Assembly (NCBI GenBank): GCA_021202715.1
Contig: JAJQCL010000100.1
Coordinates: 1 to 13,928 of the forward strand
From: Lachnospiraceae bacterium
Lineage (GTDB): Bacteria > Bacillota > Clostridia > Lachnospirales > Lachnospiraceae
Length of the DNA: 13,928 nt
Reading direction: 5' to 3'
Position 1 is the first letter of the stretch, and each line of letters starts with the position of its first letter. The notes beneath the pieces were generated by a model. The model ran no database searches. It was given only the letters and a program-made list of their open reading frames with translations, and was not told the DNA's origin. The position numbers were made by a program, and so were the translations under genes. Below, piece after piece: positions 6,512 to 13,811 of the stretch.

Positions 6512-9500
6512 CTATTCCGCCGTATTCAGCCGGGCCTGGCGGACGGCCTGCTCGTGAGCGCCTTCCTCCGCCTGCTCTCCGGCCAGATTTTTCTGCGCGG
6601 TTGCCAGCATCAGCTTGATGCGGTTGAGCTGATTGACTTCGCTGGCGCCGGGGTCATAGTCCACGGCGATAATGTTGGCGCCGGGGAAATGGCTCCGCAG
6701 CGTCTTGATGACACCTTTGCCGACCACGTGGTTGGGCAGGCAGGCGAAGGGCTGTGTGCAGACGATATTCGGGACGCCGCTGTGGATCAGCTCGATCATT
6801 TCACCGGTGAGGAACCAGCCCTCGCCGGACTGGTTGCCGATGGAGACGAAGGGCTTGGCATACTCCGCCAGCACGCGGATATCTGTCGGCGCCTCGAAGC
6901 GTTCGCTTGCCTCCAGAGCCTTGCAGGCTTCTTTCCTCATCCAGTTGAGGAAGTCGATGCCCCGCTTGGAGATCCAGGCGGTGCTCTTCTTCCCGCCCAG
7001 GAACTCGGCTTTGTAGGTGGAATTATAGAAACAGTAGTTCAGGAAATCCAGCAGATCGGGCACGACCGCCTGGGCTCCTTCCTTCTCCAACAGATCGACC
7101 AGGTGGTTGTTGGCCAGAGGCAGGAACTTGACCAGGATCTCGCCGACGACGCCGACCTTCGGCTTTACCAGGCCTTCCTGCAGGGGAATGACGTCGAAGT
7201 CATGGATCATCTCCCGCAGGTTCTGCTGATACTTCTTCATGCCAAGTCCCCCGGCGGTCAGGTCAGCGATGCAGCGCTGCTTCCATTTCTCATGAAGCGC
7301 GTTGACGGAGCCGGGCTCCTTCTCGTAGGGGCGGGTGCGGTAAACGACCCGCATCAATACGTCCCCATAAATGACGGCCTGCATGGCCCGCAGGACCATT
7401 GTGAGACTGTAGGTAAAACCGGAGTTGGTCTCCATGCCGTTAAGGTTCAGGGAAATGACCGGGATGTAGCCCAGTCCCTTTTTCTCCAGTGCCCGGCGGA
7501 TGAAGCCCACATAGTTGGAGGCACGGCAGCCGCCGCCGGTCTGTGTCATGATCACAGCAATCTTATGCGTATCATATTTGCCGGAGAGGATGGCGTCCAT
7601 GACCTGTCCCACGACGATCAGCGAGGGGAAGCAGGCGTCATTGTTTACGTATTTCAAACCGGTGTCGATGGCTGTGCGGTTGTCATTCTGCAGCACCTCG
7701 ATGTTGTAGCCGTATTTGTTGAGGGTCGGCTGCAGCAGATCGAAATGGATCGGAGACATCTGCGGGCAGAGGATGGTGTAATTCTTCTCCCGCATCTCCT
7801 TCGTAAATTCAGCCCGGTGGTAGGCGGAGCTGTGAAGCTCGCGCTCGACCGGATTCTCATCGCGGATGCGCAGGGCGGAGATCAGGGAGCGGACACGGAT
7901 ACGGGCGGAGCCCAGGTTGTTCACCTCGTCGATCTTCAGCACCGTATAGATCTTGCCGGAGCCGGTGAGAATCTCGTTGACCTGGTCGGTGGTCACGGCG
8001 TCCAGACCGCAGCCGAAGGAATTCAGATGGATCAGGTCCAGATCGTCGGTGGTCTTCACGTACTCGGCGGCCCGGTACAGGCGGGAGTGGTACATCCACT
8101 GATCCGTGGCCCGCAGGGGCACATCCGGCTGTGCCAGGTGGGCAACGGAATCCTCCGTCAGCACGGCGAGGCCGTAGGAATTGATCATATCCGGAATGCC
8201 GTGGTGGATCTCCGGATCCACGTGGTAGGGGCGGCCGGCCAGTACGATACCGTGGCGGTGATTCTCCCGCATCCAGGCGATGGCGGCTTCCCCCTGCTTC
8301 TGCATGTCCTCCTTGGCGGCGAGCAGCTCCTCCCAGGCCAGATGACTGGCCTCCCGCACCTCGTTTGCGGGAATCTGATAGTGTTCCTTAAAAACGTCCA
8401 CCAGGCGGTCCGTCACCGTCTTCTCACTGGTCAGCGCCAGGAAGGGGCGCAGGAAGGTGATCGATGCGTCGTTGATTTCTTCGATGTTGTTCTTAATGTT
8501 CTCCGGATAGGTGACGACGATCGGGCAGTTGTAATGGTTTTGTGCCTTTTCGTTCTCCACCCGTTCGTAGTACACGCAGGGATAGAAAATGTTTTTGATC
8601 CCCTGATTCAGAAGCCATTGCACATGGCCGTGCGCCAGCTTGGCCGGATAGCACTCCGATTCGCTGGGGATGGATTCAATGCCCAGTTCATACACCTTGC
8701 GGCTGGAAGCGGGTGAGAGGATCACCCGGAAGCCCAGTTTGCGGAAGAAGGTGGCCCAGAAGGGGAAATTCTCGTACATATTGAGGACCCGCGGGATGCC
8801 CATGACGCCCCGGGGCGCTTCCTCTTCCTTTAACGGCTCGTAACCGAAGATGCGGTCGTATTTGTACTGGAACAGGTTGGGAACCGTCTCCGAGGCCTTC
8901 TCCTGGCCCAGTCCCTTCTCGCAGCGGTTGCCGGTGATGTAGCGGCGGCCGCCGGGGAATTTGTTGATGGTCAGCAGGCAGTTGTTGGTGCAGCCGCGGC
9001 AGTGGGTCAGCGAGGAGCTGTACTGCAGGGAAAGGATTTCATCCAGTGGCAGCATGGTCGTCGCCTGTCCCCTGCAGCGCTCCCGGGCGATGAGGGCGGC
9101 GCCGAAAGCGCCCATGATCCCGGCGATGTCCGGGCGGACGGCCTCGCAGCCGGAAATGCGCTCGAAGCTGCGCAGCACGGCGTCGTTGTAGAAGGTGCCT
9201 CCCTGCACCACCACATGCTCGCCGAGATCCTTGGGATCGGTGATCTTGATGACCTTGAACAGGGCGTTCTTGATGACTGAGTAGGCCAGCCCGGCGGAGA
9301 TATCCGACACCGGGGCGCCCTCCTTCTGCGCCTGCTTGACGTTGGAATTCATAAAGACCGTGCAGCGGGTGCCGAGGTCGATGGGGTTCTTCGCAAACAG
9401 GGCCTCCTGTGCGAAATCCGCCACCTTGTAGTCCAGAGAGTTGGCAAAGGTCTCGATGAAGGAGCCGCAGCCGGAGGAACAGGCCTCGTTGAGCAGGATC

Positions 9501-10810
9501 GTGTCGATGGTCTTATCCTTGATCTTAATACATTTCATATCCTGGCCGCCGATATCCAGGATGCAGTCTACCTCCGGGTCGAAGAAGGCAGCGGCGTAGT
9601 AGTGGGAGACGGTCTCCACCTCGCCCTCATCCAGCATCAGTGCGGATTTGAGCAGCGCCTCGCCGTAGCCTGTCGAGCAGGAGTAAGCGATGCGGGCATC
9701 TGACGGCAGCAGCTCCTTGACCTCCCGCATGGCCGTGATGGTCGTAGCCAGAGGACTGCCGTTGTTGTTGCTGTAGAAGGAATAGAGCAGGGTGCCGTCC
9801 TCCCCTACCAGGGCGATCTTAGTGGTCGTGGAACCGGCGTCGATGCCCAGATAGCAGTCGCCGTGATACGCAGCCAGATTCCCTTTCTTTACCGTGTGTA
9901 CGGCGTGGCGCGCTGAAAACGCGTCATACTCCGCCTGATCGCGGAACAGGGGCTCCAGCCGCTTGATCTCGAAATCCATCTGGATCCCGTGGGTCAGCCG
10001 GTCGATCAGCTCGTCAATACCGATGGAGGAATCCTCTTTGCTGTTCATCGCGGAGCCGATGGCCGCGAAGAGATGCGAATGATCCGGCGCGTAAATCTGC
10101 TCGTCAGTCAGCTTCAGCGTGCGGATGAAGGCGGCGCGCAGCTCAGGCAGGAAATGCAAAGGTCCGCCCAGGAAGGCGACATTGCCGCGGATGGGCTTGC
10201 CGCAGGCCAGACCGCTGATGGTCTGATTGACCACCGCCTGGAAGATGGAGGCGGCCAGATCCTCGCGGGTTGCTCCCTCATTGATCAGCGGCTGGATGTC
10301 GCTCTTGGCGAAGACGCCGCAGCGGGCCGCGATGGGATAGATCGCCTTGTAATTTTTCGCGTACTCATTCAGACCGGCGGCGTCCGTCTGCAGCAGGGAC
10401 GCCATCTGGTCGATGAAGGAACCGGTGCCTCCGGCGCAGATGCCGTTCATCCGCTGGTCCACGCCGCCGGTGAAATAGATGATCTTCGCGTCTTCACCGC
10501 CCAGCTCGATGGCCACGTCGGTCTGCGGCGCGTAGCAGGTCAGGGCGGTGGCCACGGAGACCACCTCCTGTACGAAGGGCACGTCCAGATGCTTCGCCAG
10601 GGTCAGACCGCCGCTGCCGGTGATCATGGGATGCAGGGTCGCCGGGCCGACGACCTTGCGGGCGTCCCGGATCAGGTCGGCCAGCGTCTCCTGAATGTGC
10701 GCCAGATGTCTCTTATAATCGGAATAGAGTATCTCCTGATTCTCGTCCAGCACAGCGATTTTCACTGTGGTGGAACCGATGTCGATACCCAGACTGTAGT
10801 ATGTATGCAA
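6512..10810 (-). CDS. Large 2-hydroxyacyl-CoA dehydratase-type activase (two ASKHA ATPase domains + DUF2229 + C-terminal domain)
   Basis: A 1432-residue cytoplasmic protein of the BadF/BadG/BcrA/HgdC activase family, which uses ATP to push electrons to very low potential through a [4Fe-4S] cluster. Two homologous ATPase domains are fused. Domain 1 has GIDIGSTTVK (8-17), ELGGEDAK, CAGGTGSF (C125) and ARCGVF (C164). Domain 2 has GIDAGSTTTK (322-331), DIGGQDMK, NEACSSGCGSF (C444) and TRCTVF (C483). These four cysteines fit the ligand positions that two HgdC monomers supply, so one molecule could hold the cluster alone. A cysteine patch (C604, C607, C611, C630) precedes a DUF2229-like domain (about 665-890) and a C-terminal HgdB/DUF2229-related region (SESECYPAK, NDACFPSLIVVGQ). 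Such giants are common in Clostridia and their substrate is unknown. The start is TTG. No dehydratase subunits adjoin it. Confidence 0.92.
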   Translation of the reverse strand: MHTYYSLGIDIGSTTVKIAVLDENQEILYSDYKRHLAHIQETLADLIRDARKVVGPATLHPMITGSGGLTLAKHLDVPFVQEVVSVATALTCYAPQTDVAIELGGEDAKIIYFTGGVDQRMNGICAGGTGSFIDQMASLLQTDAAGLNEYAKNYKAIYPIAARCGVFAKSDIQPLINEGATREDLAASIFQAVVNQTISGLACGKPIRGNVAFLGGPLHFLPELRAAFIRTLKLTDEQIYAPDHSHLFAAIGSAMNSKEDSSIGIDELIDRLTHGIQMDFEIKRLEPLFRDQAEYDAFSARHAVHTVKKGNLAAYHGDCYLGIDAGSTTTKIALVGEDGTLLYSFYSNNNGSPLATTITAMREVKELLPSDARIAYSCSTGYGEALLKSALMLDEGEVETVSHYYAAAFFDPEVDCILDIGGQDMKCIKIKDKTIDTILLNEACSSGCGSFIETFANSLDYKVADFAQEALFAKNPIDLGTRCTVFMNSNVKQAQKEGAPVSDISAGLAYSVIKNALFKVIKITDPKDLGEHVVVQGGTFYNDAVLRSFERISGCEAVRPDIAGIMGAFGAALIARERCRGQATTMLPLDEILSLQYSSSLTHCRGCTNNCLLTINKFPGGRRYITGNRCEKGLGQEKASETVPNLFQYKYDRIFGYEPLKEEEAPRGVMGIPRVLNMYENFPFWATFFRKLGFRVILSPASSRKVYELGIESIPSESECYPAKLAHGHVQWLLNQGIKNIFYPCVYYERVENEKAQNHYNCPIVVTYPENIKNNIEEINDASITFLRPFLALTSEKTVTDRLVDVFKEHYQIPANEVREASHLAWEELLAAKEDMQKQGEAAIAWMRENHRHGIVLAGRPYHVDPEIHHGIPDMINSYGLAVLTEDSVAHLAQPDVPLRATDQWMYHSRLYRAAEYVKTTDDLDLIHLNSFGCGLDAVTTDQVNEILTGSGKIYTVLKIDEVNNLGSARIRVRSLISALRIRDENPVERELHSSAYHRAEFTKEMREKNYTILCPQMSPIHFDLLQPTLNKYGYNIEVLQNDNRTAIDTGLKYVNNDACFPSLIVVGQVMDAILSGKYDTHKIAVIMTQTGGGCRASNYVGFIRRALEKKGLGYIPVISLNLNGMETNSGFTYSLTMVLRAMQAVIYGDVLMRVVYRTRPYEKEPGSVNALHEKWKQRCIADLTAGGLGMKKYQQNLREMIHDFDVIPLQEGLVKPKVGVVGEILVKFLPLANNHLVDLLEKEGAQAVVPDLLDFLNYCFYNSTYKAEFLGGKKSTAWISKRGIDFLNWMRKEACKALEASERFEAPTDIRVLAEYAKPFVSIGNQSGEGWFLTGEMIELIHSGVPNIVCTQPFACLPNHVVGKGVIKTLRSHFPGANIIAVDYDPGASEVNQLNRIKLMLATAQKNLAGEQAEEGAHEQAVRQARLNTAE

Positions 10811-10823
10811 AATCCTTACCTCC
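10808..10823 (-). promoter_or_regulatory. TTG start codon and ribosome site of the activase gene
   Basis: Read on the minus strand, GGAGG (10823-10819) precedes TTG (10810-10808) by eight bases. The next codons (CAT ACA TAC) lead straight into the conserved GIDIGSTT motif. No in-frame ATG lies near the family's usual N-terminus, and the first internal Met is residue 62, past the phosphate loop. The TTG start is therefore well supported. Confidence 0.85.
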
Positions 10824-10840
10824 GGTCATGGTTCATCATA

Positions 10841-10857
10841 AACGACAGATTGTCGTT
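10841..10857. promoter_or_regulatory. Tight inverted repeat in the activase leader
   Basis: AACGACA (10841-10847) and TGTCGTT (10851-10857) are perfect complements around GAT. The repeat lies 31 bases upstream of the TTG start and 18 bases before its ribosome site on the minus strand. Next to it is the palindrome GCGATCGC (10858-10865), and GATCGCG recurs near 10903. It could be an mRNA hairpin or a regulator operator; the sequence does not decide. Confidence 0.45.
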
Positions 10858-10978
10858 GCGATCGCGTTGGTCACAGGCTGTATCAGTCTGTATTCTCCGT
10901 ACGATCGCGCATCTTAAATTAAAGTAGAAATGGGATTGAAACGGACGCAAAATGCGACCTTATTCTGAATCACTATAT

Positions 10979-11007
10979 GTTATACTTATTTTCGCGCAAA
11001 AATACAA
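10979..11007 (-). promoter_or_regulatory. Possible leftward promoter of the activase gene
   Basis: On the minus strand a weak -35 TTGTAT (11007-11002) and a 17-base spacer precede TATAAC (10984-10979), a five-of-six -10 match. Transcription would start near 10972, giving a leader of about 160 bases that contains the inverted repeat at 10841-10857. The -35 matches only three of six positions, so this is tentative. Confidence 0.4.
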
Positions 11008-11060
11008 GTGAAATGTGTGTAAAGAGGTCATTAAAATTTGCAGAAAAGCGCTTTCCAGGT

Positions 11061-11089
11061 TTGACAAACAGGGAAAACATCCCTATAAT
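11061..11089 (+). promoter_or_regulatory. Full-consensus sigma-A promoter for the rhomboid-like/lysA operon
   Basis: TTGACA (11061-11066), exactly 17 bases, then TATAAT (11084-11089): a perfect match to the vegetative consensus at both boxes and in spacing. Transcription should start near 11096, about 100 bases before the first gene. A promoter this strong ahead of a membrane protein and lysA suggests that control, if any, acts after initiation, in the leader. Confidence 0.9.
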
Positions 11090-11095
11090 GAGGAA

Positions 11096-11196
11096 CCAGA
11101 GAAACGAGGCTGTGAAACAGGGGGACGAGCCCGTCGGGGCAATGGATCTATTTTGAGGATCCTGTCCTTCGGGATTAAGAAGGGAATGTTCTTCGT
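11096..11196 (+). promoter_or_regulatory. About 100-base folded 5' leader of the rhomboid-like gene
   Basis: Short hairpins follow one another: GACG-AGCC-CGTC around 11125, GGATC/GATCC around 11144-11162, and a TCC-TTCG-GGA stem with a UUCG-type tetraloop near 11166-11173. AAGAA (11177-11181) can pair with TTCTT (11189-11193) across the ribosome site GGG, possibly hiding it. No T run follows. I cannot match it to a riboswitch class, and the individual stems are short. Confidence 0.35.
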
Positions 11197-12036
11197 ATGA
11201 GTTGGATCGACAATCTGGAGCGGAAGTTCGGGCGGTATGCCGTGAACAATCTGATGCTCTATCTGATCATCTGTTACGCGGTGGGGTATCTGATTGACAT
11301 GACGAACCCCAGCTTTTATTACAACTGGCTGTGTCTGGACGCCAGCGCGATCCTGCACGGGCAGATCTGGCGGATCGTGACGTATCTGGGGACTCCGCCC
11401 AGCTACAACCTGATCTGGCTGGTTTTGCTCAGTGTGATCAATTACTCTCTGGGGCGCAGTCTGGAGCAGCTGTGGGGGACGTTCCGTTTCAATCTGTATA
11501 TCATCATCGGTGTTCTGGCAAATGTGCTGGCGGCGCTGATTATCTATCTGGTCTGGGGGCAGATCTATATCCTGGATGCCAGCAATCTGTACATGACGAT
11601 GCTGCTGGCCTTTGCGGCCACGATGCCGGATATGCAGTTTTATCTGTATTTTGTGATTCCCATCAAAGCAAAATGGCTGGGAATCTTTTATGCCGTGTAT
11701 ATTGCTCTGGAGCTCTTTACCTCTAACTGGCCGGGGCGGGTGAGCATTGTGCTGTCTCTGTTGAACTTCCTGCTGTTCTTCTTTGAGGCCAGGAAGCCGG
11801 TGGACACGGTACATCAGGCGAAGAGGCGCCGGGATTATACGAAGAAAATGCGGGCCGGAGCCGGCAGACCGGGGGCGCCGCGCCATCGCTGTGCGGTCTG
11901 CGGGCGGACGGAGCAGGACGATCCGAATCTGGAATTCCGTTTCTGTTCCAAGTGCGCGGGCAATTACGAATATTGTCAGGATCATCTGTACACCCACGTT
12001 CATGTGACGCAGGATAGCCGGAATGGCAATGGGTGA
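11197..12036 (+). CDS. Rhomboid-like membrane protein lacking the catalytic serine, with C-terminal zinc ribbon
   Basis: A 279-residue integral membrane protein. HGQIWRIVTYL (54-64) and YSLGRSLEQLWGTFRF (83-98) match the TM1, loop and TM2 region of rhomboid intramembrane proteases. Probable membrane spans are about 16-35, 70-86, 98-120, 128-155, 158-176 and 181-197. The GxSG serine motif is absent: the equivalent region reads DASNLYMTMLLAF (127-139). No obvious catalytic histidine is seen, so proteolysis is doubtful. After a basic stretch (KRRRDYTKK) comes a cysteine-rich tail with C232, C235, C250, C253, C260, H263 and H267, probably a metal-binding ribbon in the cytoplasm. AAGAAGGG sits 12 bases before the ATG. 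lysA follows 34 bases after the stop, so the two are probably one operon. Function unknown. Confidence 0.8.
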   Translation: MSWIDNLERKFGRYAVNNLMLYLIICYAVGYLIDMTNPSFYYNWLCLDASAILHGQIWRIVTYLGTPPSYNLIWLVLLSVINYSLGRSLEQLWGTFRFNLYIIIGVLANVLAALIIYLVWGQIYILDASNLYMTMLLAFAATMPDMQFYLYFVIPIKAKWLGIFYAVYIALELFTSNWPGRVSIVLSLLNFLLFFFEARKPVDTVHQAKRRRDYTKKMRAGAGRPGAPRHRCAVCGRTEQDDPNLEFRFCSKCAGNYEYCQDHLYTHVHVTQDSRNGNG

Positions 12037-12055
12037 GAGGAAGAGAGAATCTGCG

Positions 12056-12062
12056 AGAGAGG
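12056..12062 (+). promoter_or_regulatory. Ribosome binding site fixing the lysA start
   Basis: AGAGAGG lies eight bases before the ATG at 12071. The frame is open further upstream to an ATG at 12023 that overlaps the rhomboid-like gene. That start would add a 16-residue charged leader (MAMGERKRES...) not expected in this family, so 12071 is preferred. Confidence 0.7.
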
Positions 12063-12070
12063 AAAATACG

Positions 12071-13351
12071 ATGGAAAAGAGACCCTTTGTAACAAAAGAA
12101 CAGCTGGATGAGATTGTGAAGAAATTTCCCACGCCCTTTCACATTTACGATGAAAAGGGGATCCGCGAGAACGCCCGGCGGGTGAAGCAGGCATTTTCAT
12201 GGAATCAGGGATTCAAAGAATATTTCGCGGTGAAGGCGACGCCCAATCCCTTCATCCTGAAGCTGCTCCATGAGGAGGGCTGCGGCTGCGACTGTTCCTC
12301 GATGACGGAGCTGATGCTCTCGGAGGCCTGCGGGATTACGGGGGGCGAGATCATGTTCTCCTCCAACGCAACGCCGGCGGCCGAGTATGCTAAGGCCCGG
12401 GAGCTGGGAGCTATCATCAACCTGGATGATATCACGCACATTGATTTTCTGGAGAAGACCTGCGGGATTCCGGAGACGATCAGCTGCCGCTACAATCCCG
12501 GCGGCGTGTTCCGGATGAGCAACGGCATCATGGACAACCCCGGAGATGCCAAGTACGGATTTACGACAGAGCAGATGTTCGAGGGCTTCCGGATGCTGAA
12601 GGAGAAGGGCGCAAAGCATTTTGGAATTCACGCGTTTCTGGCCAGCAATACGGTCACCAACGAATACTATCCGGCGCTGGCAAAGGTGCTTTTTGAGCTG
12701 GCGGTGGAGTTGAAGGAAAAGACAGGGGCGGATATCCGTTTCATCAACCTGTCCGGCGGTGTGGGGATTCCCTACCGGCCCGAGCAGGAGCCCAACGACA
12801 TTCTGGCGATCGGTGAGGGAGTGCGTCAGGTCTATGAAGAGGTGCTCGTTCCCGCCGGTATGGGAGATGTGGCAATCTATACGGAGATGGGCCGCTTCAT
12901 GCTGGGACCGTACGGCGGTCTGGTTACCACGGCAGTGCACCAGAAACACACCTATAAGGAATATATCGGCTGCGATGCCTGCGCCGCGGATCTGATGCGT
13001 CCGGCGATCTATGACGCCTATCATCACATCACGGTCATGGGCAAGGAGGACGCGCCCTGCGATCATGTGTATGATGTCACCGGCTCGCTCTGTGAGAACA
13101 GCGACAAATTCGCGAAGGGACGGGCTCTTCCGGAGATCGAGGTGGGGGATCTGCTGTTCATCCACGATACCGGAGCGCACGGTCATGCGATGGGCTATAA
13201 CTACAACGGCAAGCTGCGTCATGCCGAGATTCTTCTGCGGGAGGACGGGACAGCGCAGATGATCCGTCGGGCGGAGACCCAGCGGGATCTGTTTGCCACC
13301 TTTGACTTCTGTGACATTTTGAAGGATATGAAGTACGGGGATGAAGGGTGA
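12071..13351 (+). CDS. lysA: Diaminopimelate decarboxylase
   Basis: A 426-residue PLP enzyme of fold type III that decarboxylates meso-diaminopimelate to L-lysine in the cytoplasm. The PLP lysine is K55 in YFAVKATPNP. Also visible are GCDCSSMTEL, the glycine-rich phosphate site NLSGGVGIPY, EMGRFMLGPYG (usually EPGR), and the C-terminal active-site segment CENSDKFAKG with GDLLFIHDTGAHGHAMGYNYNGKLRHAEIL, which matches the family's CESGD and GDLL..HD.GAYG..M..NYN motifs. The usual GxHxHIGS loop reads GIHAFLASNTV, so this is a divergent subfamily. A related decarboxylase such as carboxynorspermidine decarboxylase is the main alternative. It is second in an operon with the rhomboid-like gene. Its TGA sits in GGTGACC, where a fragment of the repeat family begins. 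Confidence 0.85.
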   Translation: MEKRPFVTKEQLDEIVKKFPTPFHIYDEKGIRENARRVKQAFSWNQGFKEYFAVKATPNPFILKLLHEEGCGCDCSSMTELMLSEACGITGGEIMFSSNATPAAEYAKARELGAIINLDDITHIDFLEKTCGIPETISCRYNPGGVFRMSNGIMDNPGDAKYGFTTEQMFEGFRMLKEKGAKHFGIHAFLASNTVTNEYYPALAKVLFELAVELKEKTGADIRFINLSGGVGIPYRPEQEPNDILAIGEGVRQVYEEVLVPAGMGDVAIYTEMGRFMLGPYGGLVTTAVHQKHTYKEYIGCDACAADLMRPAIYDAYHHITVMGKEDAPCDHVYDVTGSLCENSDKFAKGRALPEIEVGDLLFIHDTGAHGHAMGYNYNGKLRHAEILLREDGTAQMIRRAETQRDLFATFDFCDILKDMKYGDEG

Positions 13352-13356
13352 CCTGG

Positions 13357-13374
13357 TGACCTTTGAACCCTGAT
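13357..13374 (-). repeat. 18-bp direct repeat, fragment of the structured repeat family at the lysA 3' end
   Basis: TGACCTTTGAACCCTGAT at 13357-13374 is identical to 13567-13584, which is the left end of element C (read on the minus strand). The two copies flank element C in the same orientation, 210 bases apart. The fragment starts six bases after the lysA stop. It looks like a remnant of a second, truncated element in tandem, or a scar of local duplication. Confidence 0.75.
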
Positions 13375-13378
13375 CTAC

Positions 13379-13586
13379 ATATCACGGATTTCTTCGCGCT
13401 TACGCGCTTGCGAAATCCGCAAAACATTCGTAATCCGCGCATTTTTCTTTGAAAAATGGCTTCTTACCCCACAAGGGGCGCCTACGGTGTCATGTTTTGG
13501 CGGGTTCCAAGGTCATGAATACGAATACGCACCCGCAGGGCGTACCTTGTGTAAGTATTCGATTCATGACCTTTGAACCCTGATAT
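13379..13586 (-). repeat. Structured repeat element, copy C (inverted, diverged, about 208 bp)
   Basis: On the minus strand it follows the same order as copy A. Terminal pairing is TGATAT (13581-13586) with ATATCA (13379-13384). Arm I is GAACCC (13575-13580) with GGGTTC (13502-13507), enclosing GGTCATGAAT (13511-13520) with ATTCATGACC (13562-13571), with an enlarged loop of about 26 bases. Arm II is ATGTTTTG (13492-13499) with CAAAACAT (13420-13427), enclosing CATTTTTC-TTT-GAAAAATG (13440-13458) and an extra CCCC-ACAA-GGGG hairpin (13467-13478). Arm III is CGGATTTC (13385-13392) with GAAATCCG (13412-13419), capped by GCGC-GTAA-GCGC on the minus strand. Conserved single-stranded words include AGCCATTTT and GCGGATT. 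No open frame of note. Confidence 0.78.
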
Positions 13587-13700
13587 TTGCAAAATAGAAT
13601 TTCATGCGTTAAGTGTTCTGCGGATGGGGAGTTGCCGCGGAAACGAAAAGTCTGACTTGCGGTATGAAGTTCGCACCCGTTGCAACATATAGATGATATA

Positions 13701-13810
13701 CATCTCGATTGTGAAGGGATTAATGCGGGCGTAAGCGTCCTGCCGCGAAGGGCGGGGCGTGCTTGCAGGGAGGAACAGGAAGTTCCCTCTTCACAATCGG
13801 GATGTTTTTT
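13701..13810 (+). terminator. Long-stem structured RNA end with T run (possible small RNA or attenuator)
   Basis: CATCTCGATTGTGAAG (13701-13716) pairs over 16 positions (one G-U) with CTTCACAATCGGGATG (13789-13804), and TTTTTT follows (13805-13810). The 72-base interior holds further hairpins: GCGGGCG-TAAG-CGTCCTGC with one bulge (13726-13744), CCGC/GCGG around 13743-13756, and GGAAC-AGGAA-GTTCC (13772-13786). The upstream word AGATG (13691-13695) can pair with CATCT (13701-13705), competing with the long stem. No gene lies between lysA and this structure, so it may be the 3' end of a small RNA beginning somewhere in 13590-13690. I saw no convincing promoter and recognise no RNA family. Confidence 0.55.
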
Positions 13811-13811
13811 A

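Noticed and set aside
6554..8716. A 720-codon plus-strand open frame within the activase region
   Set aside because: Antisense to the activase gene, with no recognisable domain; the minus-strand frame has clear ATPase and DUF2229 motifs.
11100..11135. Two ACGA words in the rhomboid-like leader suggesting a guanidine-II (mini-ykkC) riboswitch
   Set aside because: The ACGA words are not flanked by complementary stems as that class requires, and the downstream gene is not a guanidine transporter or related enzyme.
11197..11900. Active rhomboid protease
   Set aside because: No GxSG motif or clear catalytic histidine in the expected membrane spans.
13620..13810. Known RNA classes (6S, tmRNA, SRP RNA, T-box, retron ncRNA) for the structured region
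   Set aside because: None of their hallmark words could be found, and no reverse transcriptase gene is present to support a retron.
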